DNA from: Chinchilla lanigera
Lineage: Eukaryota; Chordata; Mammalia; Rodentia; Chinchillidae
Length of the DNA: 64,000 bases
NCBI RefSeq assembly: GCF_000276665.1
Contig: NW_004955429.1
Span: 4,655,709-4,719,708 of the forward strand
Direction: 5' to 3'
The notes under the pieces are model-generated. The model was not told the origin of the DNA. It saw only the letters and a program-made list of their open reading frames with translations, and did not search any database. Below are positions 24,020 to 35,895 of the stretch, in pieces. Positions within the stretch are counted from its first letter, which is position 1, and every line of letters starts with the position of its first letter. The position numbers and the translations under genes were made by a program.

Positions 24020-26010
24020 AGTAGAAATTAGAGACACGCAAGTGAAATAACAGAAGGAGAAGAGAGAGAACAATAAATTACAAGAGCAAAGAATCTTGGG
24101 AAGTAATTGCCATGAACATGAGAAACTGGAAAAAACCCAAAACCATGAAAGCGTCATCAGGTTTGGTGACGAGGGAGTTACCGGTCATCTTTGCGAGCTA
24201 CAGAATGGAAGGGTTCATTTATGAATGCACAATTATGAATGAAAAACTTGTGAGTGTACGTGTAATTTGTGCAAAAGGGCTCGATCCATAAAGTGAACTC
24301 AGTCCCTTGGGAACTGAATTATCAGACGTACTACGTGATGTAAGGAACCAAAAGCCGAGCAATTATAATACAGCCGAGTGACTAGCACCCATGGTAAAGA
24401 ATCAAGAGCTGGATGTGCTCAATTCCAGCTGAAAACCACAAGTCTCATTAGATAGACTGGCCTCAGAAATGCTCAGCTAGACTCTAAGTGGAAAACTAGA
24501 CACATATCTTCCCTACCAAGCATAAATCCCAAGCACAGGCTCAATTCCAGAACCTCCGGATTAATACTTCAGTCTAACATGTTTCTTGGGGAACACCATT
24601 TGGAAAGTGTTCTGGGAGAACTACCTGTAAATTTTAGATGTGCAGGATTATGCTTTGTTCTCATTTAAAGGCCAGATGCAATGTTCATTGTTTAAGGAAA
24701 GTCTCAGAGAATACAGCAGAGTTTTGGTATGGCTGGTGTGGCCACTCAGCTTGTTCTTACAGATGTCTTTCTCAGATGCATGTTTATTGGTAACAAGCGG
24801 CCGGCTGGGAGATCCGACCCAGGCTGTCTCTGGGGGCTGAGGAGCAAAGTCTAATTACATCACGGCCAGGGCTGCAGTGACGGATGCATGCGAGTGGTTA
24901 CCTTCAAGGCCACACTCACACTGCAGACATACATGAGAATGGAGGCCCCTAAATCCATTGCAACTTGGTTTAGTCTATGACAACCAGTCTCTGTCCTCTA
25001 TTTCTGCTCTTCACCATGAGCAAAGGGCTTTACAGCTGGGCTACAGGCAGGGCTCAGCAAGACTTCCTGTCCTTTCCTCACAATGCAGACATGTTTATTG
25101 GGGGAGGAGAGAGAATCCCAACTTCAAGAGCCAAAAGGTAAGGCGCAAGGAATTCCATGTCTTTAAATTTCTGTAATCGGTGAATAGGGGCCAAGTTACA
25201 CTTACTATTTATTTCTAAGTAGTCTTCACTGACACACAGGGCTCTCCCATTGGATAGATGGTGACATACGCTATGCCCTCATTTGAGACAACAGTTGTTT
25301 TTCTCCCATGAATGACTAGTATCTAAAGTAGACTGTGGAGAACTCAGAGAGTGATCCCTATTGTTTCATCTACAAGTAAAAACAGAACCACCTCCTTGAG
25401 ACACATCTCAGAAGTCCTGCCTTCTAAACGGCTGTGTGCGTATGGTTAACATTTGATGTTCTCAGTCCTCACGGTGGGTCCTTGTGGAGGCATCACATCT
25501 GCTTAAGAGTTAAAACATGTGTCCTCGCCAGCCATAAACAAGAATTGCAAAGCCAAGTGTGGGGTGCTGATGGTCTGGGAATAGCTTTGAGCATGACAGA
25601 ACTACAGTTCAAAGGCTAGACATATAAAAAAAGGGCATTCATGGGGGCCAAAGCGCTTATGAATGTCACCTAGAACGAGCAAAGCACTGTAATAAAAGGC
25701 AAAGCGTCTCATAATGTTTGTCCATGCTCCCTGATTGGCATGACTCAATCTCTCTTTATGTGGCTCTGGTTTACATTTAAAGTGTAACTCGCTAAAAGCA
25801 AGCCTCAAAATCCTAGATTTTTTCAATGGGCAGCACAGCCTTCAACTCTAATCACACATCATTTTAGACATTAAAACAAAGTTGAGAATGTAAGAGATCT
25901 TTCCCTCCAAATGTATAGGCTGTGGTTCTACTTTGTCATCACTCACGTTCCAATTCAGAATTTCACAGAAATCCTTCCAGCTGGACCCTCAGACTTCTTT
26001 CTTGGTTTTA
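24020..26010. other. Unique intronic DNA, no gene seen
   Basis: No recognised SINE, LTR, L1 or exon; several short open frames without family resemblance. Confidence 0.4.
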
Positions 26011-26014
26011 AATT

Positions 26015-26495
26015 CATGTAGCCTGTGTGGAAGAACCATGATCCCCAAAACATCTGCAACCTAATCCCCTGGACCTGTGCCTGTGTTAGATTACATAGAA
26101 AAGATAGATGAAGGTTGCTAATCAGCTCACCTTAAAGTAAGGAGATTTTTTTTTTTTTCCTGGCGTGTAGGTTAGGCCCCGTGTGGGTGCTAAAAGTAGA
26201 CAAAGGAAGCAGTGTCAGAGGGATGCTATTTTTTTTCTGAGGCTGAAGATAGAGGAAGGGGCCTCCAAATCAATGTTTGTGACTTCTACAAGATGGGGAA
26301 AAATAAAAATGAGAAATAGATTCTCTCTAGAGCCTTCAGAAAAGAACTTGGCTGTACAAGTGTGCCCTCATCTCAGAGCAGTGAGATGCATGTCAGCCTG
26401 CAGACTCTAGAACTGTAGCATTGTGACTCTGTGGTATTTTAAGCCACTACATTTATCACACTTTGTTACTGCAGCAATAGGAAACTAATACATGC
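26015..26495 (+). mobile_element. MLT1/MaLR-type LTR, near full length
   Basis: Begins with AACCTAATCCCCTGGACCTG-type sequence and ends with ATTTTAAGCCACTACATTTA, TTTGTTACTGCAGCAATAGG and AAACTAATAC, the classic MLT1/MST LTR end. Both ends seem present. Confidence 0.75.
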
Positions 26496-27214
26496 TATCA
26501 GGAAGTAGAGCACACGTCACTCAGGAATAACACTGTAACCAAGACAGAACACACCCTGGTTGTTTTTGGCAGTAAAATTCATTCATTTTTTATTTTTCTA
26601 GTTAAACTCTAGCAACCAGCTGATGGCTAATCCACAGAAAAATGATACAAAGTGGCACAGTATCTTCTAAATGTGTGTGTACAGCTGAGAAACTAATCTG
26701 GTATTTACCCTCCAATTTTTATTTGGGAGGAATGTAGCATTCTTGCTAGAAACTCAATCCCTTTCTAGAGGACCTGCATTAATATGATTTTAAAATCTGC
26801 TTTTTTTCTTTTTCCCTCAAAACATCCCTGTGAATGTTTGGATAATCTCCTGAGATGACCTAAAGCTAGAACATTTCAGCTCCCAAATCACACAGATGTT
26901 TGTACTCTGCCCTAAACATGGTTCAGGGAAGATTTGCTAATATTTAATGCAGCACAGCAGTGAATAGTCCTGAATTAGGAGGTGAGTTATTGAGTAAGAA
27001 TGCTAGGACTTGGACAATGTAAGAACATGAGCAGATTTTCCATGCAGCTTGTGCATTTTGGTTTATTTATGTTAGTTCTGTTTACATCAGAGAAAAAAGT
27101 GGCCAGAAGCCCTTTAAGTCAGTTTGTGTACTAGGGACTTGAGTTCAGGATCCTTTGATGGGAAGATTTTCAGAATCTCCTTGGAGGGAGAATATAGCTA
27201 AGTTCTATGCTTAA

Positions 27215-27330
27215 GAGCGGGGGATGCAGCTCAGTGGTAGAGAACTTACCTAGAATGTGGGAGACCCTGGGTGCAATCCCCAGCACATCAACCAATCAAT
27301 CAATCAATCAATCCATCAATCAATCCATCT
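27215..27330 (+). mobile_element. ID-type SINE with tetranucleotide tail
   Basis: GCGGGGGATGCAGCTCAGTG and GGGTGCAATCCCCAGCACAT form an ID body. Its tail has become an (ATCA)n repeat at 27288-27330. Confidence 0.85.
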
Positions 27331-27586
27331 CCAAGCTTAATGGAGAATTAAAGTGTACCAAGCCTCATTTTAACCACTTTGCTCCTGATGACCAGGAAAT
27401 ATTATTTCTCTACCAAAGGACAAACAATGAGTCACCAAACAGGATGAGTCAGGAGAACCCAAGAAACCAGGACATGGGTGGGGGGGTTGTGATGGGGGGT
27501 GGGCTGTGACTATATGGGAAATAGGAACAGGAAGAGGGATGATTTGACCCGCCTGATACAGGTAAAAACAGAGTCGCAATGCTTAC

Positions 27587-27680
27587 CCTCATGTCTCCAT
27601 TCAAAGTTTTTGGTGTGTGATTAAATGCATGCGAAGGATCCTTGTTGTACACTTTGAGGAGTGATCTGTCCTGAATATTC
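27587..27680 (-). CDS. KIAA1217: KIAA1217 (sickle tail) next internal coding exon
   Basis: This 94-bp exon encodes NIQDRSLLKVYNKDPSHAFN followed by HTPKTLNGDMR, which directly continues the KIAA1217 protein after the exon at 31780-31582. It follows the acceptor TTTTTGATTCCAG. Its first G completes the split arginine codon left by the previous exon (AG+G), and it ends ATGAGG before a GTAAGC donor, so it leaves in phase 0. The phases of the two exons match exactly, which strongly supports both boundaries. The intron between them is 3,901 bp. The next exon in the family begins with the residues MQRELVY; I see no such open stretch between 27586 and position 1. The reading frame is intact, so this looks like a functional locus rather than a pseudogene. 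Confidence 0.92.
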
Positions 27681-28120
27681 CTGGAATCAAAAACATCCAT
27701 AACTGTAGCAGACAAAAGAAGTCTGACTCTGGCCTTTACCTCTGTCTGTTCTTACAGATCAGGTAAAAGCCATGAACAGACAACCCAGCAATTTTTTCTT
27801 TAACCATAAGCCAAGTCCTCTCACCCCAAAATAGCCAGATATAAAGAAGGAAAAGAAGAAGCAAGAATGACTTCAGCTTTTCTTTCCTTGTCTTGTTGCT
27901 CAGGAAAGTGTTATTCTTTCTGTGTAGCTTTCCACCCATAAATATCAGGTAACGAGAACTTTCTTTCAAGATTCCGAGCATGGAAAACCGATGCTTTCAG
28001 AAATAATAAACCCCCAACATTTACAATATGTTCAAAGAGATTTGGTTAATATTTAAATATTTAATTGTTTGATTTGCCCAAACATCTGGTTTGCTGCTTA
28101 TCTAATGAATGCGAGCATGA

Positions 28121-28121
<1 letters not shown>

Positions 28122-28167
<46 letters not shown>
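28122..28167 (+). repeat. (CA)n microsatellite, about 23 units
   Basis: Uninterrupted CA dinucleotides, likely length-variable. Confidence 0.97.
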
Positions 28168-28168
<1 letters not shown>

Positions 28169-28260
28169 CTCTCTATGTCTTTCTGTCTCTGTCTCCCTCT
28201 CTGACTCTCTCCGACAGTCTCTGTCTCTCTCTCACTCCTTCTCCCTCCCTCCTTCCCTGC
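28168..28260 (+). repeat. CT-rich low-complexity tract
   Basis: Imperfect CTCTCTGT and CCCTCCCT runs directly after the (CA)n tract. Confidence 0.85.
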
Positions 28261-29543
28261 CTTTAAACATGCTCAGCAAGGGAAACACAATGTATATGCA
28301 GTCTAGGGGGAAAAAAAGTACTGCAGAGGTTAAAACTACTATCTTTGCAATGCTCTTTTCCTCCTTCTACAATGTATTTTAAAAATACTTTTCTCCATAC
28401 AAATTGAATCATGGGATGTAAAGAAATAGCAGCAAATACATTCTTTTCTCCTTTTAAACCCAGCACCTATAGCACATGAATCATACTGGAGTAAAAGACA
28501 GAAGTCCCATGTCTTGATCAAAGCCTACCTTAAAATTATTTAAGAGCACGTGAGTGCCAACAAAGCGCTTCTCCCTCTACAGGCAGCTTCGAAGGGCACC
28601 CAGTACCCCTTTCAGCTCCATCTACACTGCGGTTCCTTCAAGCGCCGGCTCTAGACATGTGTACGGAGAGATGAATTCCTTCTTCCAGGTGCAGCCACAC
28701 GTTCCTGGGCAGATCCCAATCACTGGGATTACCAGTTCGTGTCTTTGTTTTAAATGAAGTGGAGGATTCTCTGCACGAGTCTTGTTTTTCTTTTTAAATA
28801 TCCCCCAGTCATTGCTTGCTTTGAAGCAACAACTAGCCCAAGCTTGCACCGTTTCTCCACATTTCAAGTGCCTCATTAGAAGCCTGCCGGAGGGGGGAGC
28901 ATGCCGCCCTTGTTATTAAGAGGGGCAAGGCTAATAAGAAGGGAGAGTCACAGAGGTAAGGATGGCGTTCACTGGAGGAGCTCACCCTTGGGCTACAGTC
29001 ATGTGTGACTCCAAAAAGAAACTGAAAACCTCCCTTAACCCATACAAAAACTTTCTGCTACGGTAAAGGTATTTAAAAATACATGAGTTTGGTTTATGAT
29101 TAATTTAGAAATGCGCTCATCTGAGATGAACCAACAGGAAAAGGCCAGGTTGCATTTACTTTGGCAATGTTTACAGCATGGTATTCTGACCTGAGCACGC
29201 TGCACTATTTCCCAAGGGAAATGCACCCAAACTAGTGCAATGGGATGAAATAGGAAAATGGTTAGCATAGACACGGCCACTGCAACAATACTGAAGAGCG
29301 CGCAAGGAAATGTGTCTCCAAGTTTAGAAGATTCAAGTCATTGTCTTCAATTAAAACCTACATAATACTTTATTTTGTCTTATATGATATTTGTCAAAAT
29401 TTCCTCCACCATTCCAAAAATATATATAACTAAAACATCTTCTGTAAAAGCAAAAAATAGAATATTTAGGGGGAAGGACCATATATATATAATCAAATGA
29501 AAATGTTTTCTCCACTGGAACATTTTAGGTATTTTTATATTTA

Positions 29544-29632
29544 TTTAATTTGTTCTTTTGTTCCAGGAATTGAACTCAGGACCTTGTGCTTGCCAGGCAG
29601 ATGCTGTGCCACCGAGCTATACTCCCAGCCCT
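29544..29632 (-). mobile_element. ID-type SINE, antisense
   Basis: Antisense body TTCCAGGAATTGAACTCAGG to GAGCTATACTCCCAGCCC. A 17-bp duplication with one mismatch (AGGTATTTTTATATTTA at 29527-29543, AGGTGTTTTTATATTTA at 29633-29649) flanks it. Confidence 0.88.
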
Positions 29633-30639
29633 AGGTGTTTTTATATTTAAATCAAAGAAACTAACAAGTAAAATTATAAATTTAAAAATTAATGACTTCC
29701 CATTTAAGTATTTTAAGTGAAACCTTTTTTCAAAAAAAATCAGGTAGTACCACAGCTTAAAGGCCAACACGATTATCATCTTCACAAATATAAACATATA
29801 GGCATACAGAATTATTTGTGTTTGAAGCGATCACCTCTGGGGTGCCATTTTCATCTATTTTATCAACTAGATTTCCATTAAGAAAAAGGATCATGACCTC
29901 TTTCCTCCTGTCCTCCTGCCAAGGCTCTTTGTGACTACTTTCTCAAAGAGTTCAAAAAAGAAATCAAAGGTGCTGCAGTCTGAAACCTGGAAAAGGCTTT
30001 GGAAAATGGTCGCTCATTGTGATAGCTGCAAGAGTGAGGTGTGATCATTCACAACAACCTCTCAGCCTTAAGCTCCATAATCAACAGTGGCTTTGCTTAG
30101 TTTCATGGTTACTTACGATTACTATCTCTCTCAGTGCCTCTAACTGTAAATGCAGGAATATAAAGTGATTGCTGTAAAATAACATGTCCATGTGACAACG
30201 CTACATGGGATTATATGACCGCAGACATGCTCTTCAAATATAATGTGATTATTTGGGGTTTAAATTTATGTTTTGTAAATTGAAAAAAAAATTTTTTTGG
30301 GTGACAGCCTGATTAATAATTTATTTCAAAACAAGCATGCATTTTCTGATACTCATGAATATTTAAACTCGCTTTGAAAAAGCAGGAAGGTTGTGCAACA
30401 GATGTAACACCTATACCTTAGGGCGTGTGTTAACATTGAAAGCCTGAAATTACTCATATACTTTGGCACATGCCTCAGTATGTCACTTGTGATCATTGTT
30501 AGATATTTATCAGTTTACACTTATTATGCTGTAGAGGCACATTTTTAAAAAGTGGTACTCATTCTTTCCATGGTGAAGAAATAGAGTTTGCCATCCCCAC
30601 AGGGCAGGACTCAGAGGTGCACCCCAGATGTTTTAACCC

Positions 30640-30775
30640 AGAATGTGGACAGTAAAGTCTGGGGTCCTTTATTGGCTGTGTGCTTTGAAGAAGACCTTGA
30701 ACTCTGATGTACTTGAGTTTCTGGTTCTAGGAAATAAAAGGGCTGACTCAGTCACTGAATAATCTTTCAAGTTCT
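30640..30775 (+). mobile_element. Probable MIR relic
   Basis: TATTGGCTGTGTGCTTTGAA, then TTGAGTTTCTGGTTCTAGGA and AAAAGGGCTGACTC follow MIR order with heavy divergence. Confidence 0.45.
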
Positions 30776-31581
30776 ACACTGTCTAGAGGCTACGCTAGCA
30801 ACTACTCGTGTGTGTTGATTGTTTGGCTGAGACAATTCAAATGGGTCCTTTCCATTCTGGTGACAGTGGCCACTGCAGCCAGCAAGAATGCTTTTATTTC
30901 TTTCCCACTTACAGTAGTATGAGTCTACGTGGCCTAATTTTAGAGTATGTTCAGCAGGAAGTCCTGGAGAAAGTCCACCTGGAAGGCGAGGCACTTGGAT
31001 AAAGGGCAGCTCTTTAAGAGAAATAAATGGAAAGTGAGAATGTGTCTCAGTTTATCCTGAGAAATCTCATGTATTTATTCTTAACCATTAGGTACTGATA
31101 ATGCTCCAGGAGGATCACTGCCTAAAACATCCACAGACTCCGGCAATGGGCCAAAGTGTTTGCTGTCAACTCTTGTCTCCGTCTCTACCACCTCTCTTGG
31201 CTTTGGTTTCCCTAATTTTAGATAAGATGATGGGCTAGATTATTTCCTATGTTCTTTTCAGATATGACACTGAAAGATCTGATGTAGCATTCCAAGCTCT
31301 ATGGGGATGAGATATGACCTTAACTTTGTAAGCTATATCTTGAACTCTAGAAAGCTAGACAGTGAAATCACACCTATATGAGCTAATCTTGCTAATCGCC
31401 ATAATAGTTGTGCTTTCTTCACAGGGATAAGCAAAAAGTAGGGGGCTCGGTAGATTCTACGAATGCAATATAGTGTTCAACAAAACCTTGGAACTACAGT
31501 ATGGGGAAAGAAAAACCAACAAACGCACTCTAAATGCAACAACAGAGAAGCAAAAAACAAGTAAATGATGTAACTACTTAC

Positions 31582-31780
31582 CTTACATCATTTAATTCAT
31601 AATAGACATTTCTGCTTTCGTCTTTGATGTAAATGGCGACACTAGGTGACTCCAGCATTTTCATGGTGAGCTGCTGGGGAAAGGCACTTACAAAGAGAGC
31701 GCGGATTGTGTCTGCGCTTGTGATTTCATTCGGCATCCTGAGCTGCTTGGTTTCGTCTCCATACTGGAGATAGAGAACCC
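31582..31780 (-). CDS. KIAA1217: KIAA1217 (sickle tail) internal coding exon, upstream of the two seen
   Basis: This 199-bp exon encodes a peptide beginning VLYLQYGDETKQ and ending ESRNVYYELNDV, which I recognise as the conserved N-terminal region of KIAA1217, related to SRCIN1/p140Cap. The family consists of coiled-coil, cytoskeleton-associated scaffold proteins; mouse sickle tail acts in notochord and intervertebral disc development (family knowledge). On the minus strand the exon follows a pyrimidine-rich acceptor (CCCTTTTGCCTGTAG) and ends AAG before a GTAAGT donor. It enters in phase 1 (GG completes a glycine codon) and leaves in phase 2 (AG begins an arginine codon). It is open throughout, with no frameshift or stop. 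SRCIN1 is the main alternative, but the residues PNEITSADTIRALFVSAFPQ fit KIAA1217 better. The assignment is by remembered similarity, not by a search. Confidence 0.93.
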
Positions 31781-32409
31781 CTACAGGCAAAAGGGACAGG
31801 TGTCAGCCACAGATCAAGACTCTCAGAACATGGTGGGCAAATTAAGCCACTGCTACAAGCATTCATGTATGTACAGGAAAGGCTTGAAAAGCACACATCA
31901 AGGGATGTACGTTTAGATTGTCTAAAAAATGAACTACAGTATATAGTTATTGCATAAGCACTCACTTTTATTCTTTGGAGTCCAGGTAGGTACTAAAGAA
32001 GCTAATTTTGGATTATTTTAAAACCAAAAGGACAAGGAGCTAATAACCTATGGCAGGCTAAGGCAAAAGGTAACACTTAATTCTCTTGGAAAGTGCATTT
32101 AGAACTTGGTCCCTGTAGGGTTATTTTTTCTATGTTCATTAACTAGGAACGTGATCATTACAGCAACAGGTAAGCTATAGAGCTGGATTCTTTGCAGTCC
32201 ATTCAGAAACATTTTAAGTGGCAGTGCTTCCATATTTCTGTGGCTTTAACAGGTAGCTATTGCATGTTTATACCATATTAAACTATCCGGGAGGAAAGAG
32301 TCTGGCACCCCAATATTTCAGAAATAAAGTGGTACAAGACAATTACACAAAGAAAAACGCATGCAGCAAACCACAGAATGGTGGAGTTCCCAGGGGCAGG
32401 TGACCTCCA

Positions 32410-32880
32410 GTGAACCATACGTCTTCATATTTCATGGCCCAGTATAGTCCCTTTCCACACTGATTCTGGGTTTGGCCATGTGATTTGATTTGGCCATTGG
32501 GAAATTAACAAGTGTGATACAAAATGAAGATTTGATATTTGCATGCACATTGGAGTCTGTCCTCTTGGTGAGCTGGGTCTTGGGATGTTCCCTTCTAGAA
32601 GTCAGCCTTGAGGAACTGAATCAAGGCACAGGGAGAGGGCACATGCAGAGGAACCAAAGCCCTACGCGACTGCTCCACTTCTGCATCCTGGTCGGCCGTG
32701 TGAATGAGCAACTTGAGAGTGGACTCCCCAGCCCCAGGCAGCCCCAGCTGATTCTGTATAGAAGCGAGAAGCCCCCTCCGGGCACAGCTGGAGTTGCAGA
32801 GCTGAGCCAATAAGTGACTGGAGGTGTTGCAAGCCACTGTGTCTTTGCCCATTTGTTATTTAGAGCGGACAACTGAAACT
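32410..32880 (+). mobile_element. Probable MaLR-type LTR
   Basis: TTTGGCCATGTGATTTGATT, TGGCCATTGGGAAATTAACA and AGCCACTGTGTCTTTGCCCA follow the layout of an old MLT1-like LTR whose first part starts with the TTTGGCCATGGGA motif. Subfamily not certain. Confidence 0.5.
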
Positions 32881-33896
32881 AGAAGTCTAAGATCCTACAC
32901 AGAATTTGAATCTGACTCAGTGAGAACCCACTAGGGGGAAGGTGGCCACTCCTAGGAGAAGCTTTGCCAGGAGAGACTAAAAAGACAGTACAAAAACTTA
33001 TGGCTAAATATGGCAGTTCCTATAACACCCGTATTTACTTCTATAAATTCCATTAAAATGACAATGAATTTAAAAGAGCGTAAGTCAAAGAATCGAACTA
33101 ATAAAACAGCAGATGAGAGGAAGCTGATGTTCAAGTCTTCAAGGGAAGAACTCAACATAAAACACAGGGCCAGAGCAGCTCAAGAAATGAGGCACTGGGT
33201 GCTTCTGAAGATAGGAATGCAGAGGGAGTTGGAAGCATGAGGCCTGACTGAACTTTCTTTTTGCCCAGTGGTGCAGCAAGATGTCCTTCTTTCTCTCCCT
33301 CCCCACCCCACCCAGTCAAGGGACTCCTCCTTGATCCATCCACAGTAGGAGACTGAAGAGCTCCAGTCAAAGGTTGGACCTTGGCTGACCAGGCGCAGGG
33401 GAAAATGCTAACAGGAAGCCAGCACAGGGGCTGCCACAGTCAGGGGACTGGAGGAGCCCCCGAGAAAGCGGGCTGGCTAGGTGAAGGTGATGTTAGGATT
33501 GTGTCTGTTCACTCCGTCATGAAACAGCTACACGGGTCACCATATATAAAAACTCGCAAATGGAATGACCTAGTCTCGCAGTAGACTTCCAAGGATTAAC
33601 AGATATTTTATAAAAGCCTTTACCATGCAAGAAAATACCCAAAGAAACAGAAAACAGAAACTGAGGACAGATGAGCCAAGTCTGGACAGGACAGCATTTG
33701 GAGAGCAACAGTGAGCTTTGAGAACTCCCTAACAGAAATTAAAAATTCAGTGAAGAAAGAGTCAGTGAAATCCCAGAAATCGCAGGAGAGCAGTAAGAGA
33801 ACCAGAGAGTGAAATCAGAGCAGCCACATTCTTAGCGAAGGGGATGTGGATAGAAGAGTCCTGCAAAAAGAGTTTTCCAAAAATATTATAAAAAAA

Positions 33897-34048
33897 TTTT
33901 TTTTGTCTTTTTGAGACAGGGTCTCCCTATGCAGTTCAGGCTGGCCTTGAGCTCATTTTGTAGCCAAGGCTGGTCTCAAACTTGCAACAATCTTCCTGAC
34001 TCAGCCTCTGGAGTGCTGGGATTACAAGCGTGCGCCACCACGCCCAGC
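33897..34048 (-). mobile_element. B1 SINE, antisense
   Basis: TTTTTGAGACAGGGTCTCCC to GCGTGCGCCACCACGCCCAG, full length with the quasi-duplication. Confidence 0.93.
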
Positions 34049-34310
34049 AAGAATTTTCTTTAGTTCCTTGAAACTGAAGTACAAAAGACTGCAGATTGAA
34101 AAGGTCCATGCAATGCCCAACATGTTCAGCCTTGTCATTGAGACACTACAAATGGACGAGGAGAAACAGAAGTCCCTAAAACCTCCCGCCAACAGGCATG
34201 ACGGAAGAGTGGGGTCGCGTAGAAAGGAACAGGCACTGGAGAGGCATCTGGGTCTCAACAGCAACCAGTCACCAAACACGATGGAGCAACACCTATGAAA
34301 ATCTCAGGGG

Positions 34311-34462
34311 CCGGGTGTCGTGGCGCACGCCTATAATCGCAGTACTCGGGAGGCTGAGGCAGGAGGATCCTTGCAAGTTCGAGGCCAGCCTGGGCTCCAA
34401 AGTGAGCTTAAGGCCAGCCTGAACTACACAGCGAGACCCTGTCTCAAATAGACAAAAAGAAA
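34311..34462 (+). mobile_element. B1 SINE, full length, little diverged
   Basis: CCGGGTGTCGTGGCGCACGC to GCGAGACCCTGTCTCAAATA plus an A-rich tail. Flanking repeats GAAAATCTCAGGGG and GAAAATCTCGGGGG form the target duplication. CpG sites are retained, which suggests youth. Confidence 0.93.
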
Positions 34463-34529
34463 GAAAATCTCGGGGGTGGAGGCTGGGGGTATACTTCTGG
34501 CCTGTGAGGCCCTGCCTGGCAACTGTCCC

Positions 34530-34785
34530 TAAAATCACAGTGCCTGTTTTCTCCACTATGTCATACCTTGTACCCTTGCTTCATTTCTGTTCCTCAGCAT
34601 TTTACACCACATGCTTTGTAATTCCCATCTTAATTATTGATTTTGTTTACTCTGGATGTTTCCTGCTAGAATGTAAGTTTGATGAGATCAGGGATTTTTT
34701 AGAAAAATGTGTTTGCCTGCTCTCCTGCATACCTATGAAGTACATAATAGGTTCTCAATAAACATTTGTTGAACGAATAAATACA
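34530..34785 (+). mobile_element. MIR/L2-type 3' end relic
   Basis: TAGAATGTAAGTTTGATGAG and GGTTCTCAATAAACATTTGT then TGAACGAATAAAT is the typical end of L2/MIR-family LINE-derived repeats. Confidence 0.65.
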
Positions 34786-35764
34786 TTATTTATAAGTCAT
34801 CCCAAAGTCATCTCACATATCAGAGCTGGAAAAGCTTTTGGTGGATGATATAAACGGCCCAGTAACCTCTCCCCTACTCTGTGTGCTCGTTAGAAATATA
34901 TCCTGAAGTCGCTGTTTCTTTGACCAGAGCAGTTTTTTTGCATCAGACACACATAACTACCATCCATCCCAGTCCTGACCTTCAGCTTCCTTGGGAAGCA
35001 AGTTTTCCAGAATCTCCCTGTGGTTGTATGTTCCTCTGATTGCACAGAAAAATCTTTCAAGCCTGCATGATCACAGATTGTGCAATGCTTTTCCCCAAGT
35101 GGGAGGTGTAGCGACTGTCCCATGGGATTGCTAATGCTATATCAAAAGGCCAAAACCACTCCTGAGGTCTGGCCCCAACTAGGTCCCGGGGGGCGGGGAG
35201 GCACTGCAGACTGTCCAGTCTGGCCTCGCTCCAGGTAATTTTGCAGTCTCTCTCCCCTAGAGGGCTGGGTTTTATCCACACATCTGCCTTCTGTACATGT
35301 GTACGCTTGTAGTAGGATTTGTAAGCTTTGGAGTTGGAAGAAAAAATAAAACTGGGCCTAAACTCCAGTCACCGCAGGTCTGACTGGTGCAGCTGCCAGC
35401 TGGGTACACAGTGCAGTTACAGAACAGAGAAATCCAGTGGGGGTGGGAAAGATGCCTTTACAGACAAGAGCTTTTTACACTTGATTTGGGAAAGGTATCC
35501 AGAAATGCTGAACTCGGAAGGGATTCTCTCAATGTGCAATGGTGTTCGGTGGGCACTGGGATAAACTAGAGCCACATGGTTTCTAAAGAGTCAGCATTTC
35601 TGGCACACATGCCCTCAGGCTGAGCTAGTACTGGCTGCTCCGGAGGCACAGACGTTATCCCAGGGACTTCCGCTCACAATTTCCCTTCTTATAAATCAGG
35701 GAAGAGGACAATGGGAACACCCTGTCCTGTATGCCACTGTCCAGGACGCCTGCAATACAGGAGG

Positions 35765-35895
35765 AAGAGAGTGCAAGCACTTCACTTGATCAGGACAGCA
35801 GCCCTTGTCAAGCTGTTATCATGGTCCCATTTTACAGAAGGGAGAAAGAAACTCAGGAATCCAAGCAACTTGCATGAAAGTTACATCCGACCCCG
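35765..35895 (-). mobile_element. MIR relic, antisense
   Basis: CATGGTCCCATTTTACAGAA followed by GAAACTCAGGAATCCAAGCA is antisense MIR core. Confidence 0.65.

Larger units (their letters stand above)
1..27586 (-). other. KIAA1217: KIAA1217 downstream intron (partial)
   Basis: Intronic sequence starting at the GTAAGC donor just below 27587 and running off the window at position 1. The following exon of the family is long and would give a clear minus-strand open frame; none is present. Everything else noted in this span lies inside this intron. Confidence 0.8.
27681..31581 (-). other. KIAA1217: KIAA1217 intron between the two exons
   Basis: This is a complete GT-AG intron of 3,901 bp: donor GTAAGT below 31582 and acceptor TTCCAG above 27680. 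It holds a (CA)n tract, a pyrimidine-rich stretch, an antisense ID-type SINE and an old MIR-like fragment. The rest appears unique. I see no further coding exon in it. Confidence 0.85.

Noticed and set aside
27289..27330. Possible CRISPR-like or satellite array
   Set aside because: Simple (ATCA)n tail of an ID SINE; no spacers.
28065..28382. Histidine/threonine-repeat frame
   Set aside because: Translation of the (CA)n tract and CT-rich sequence.
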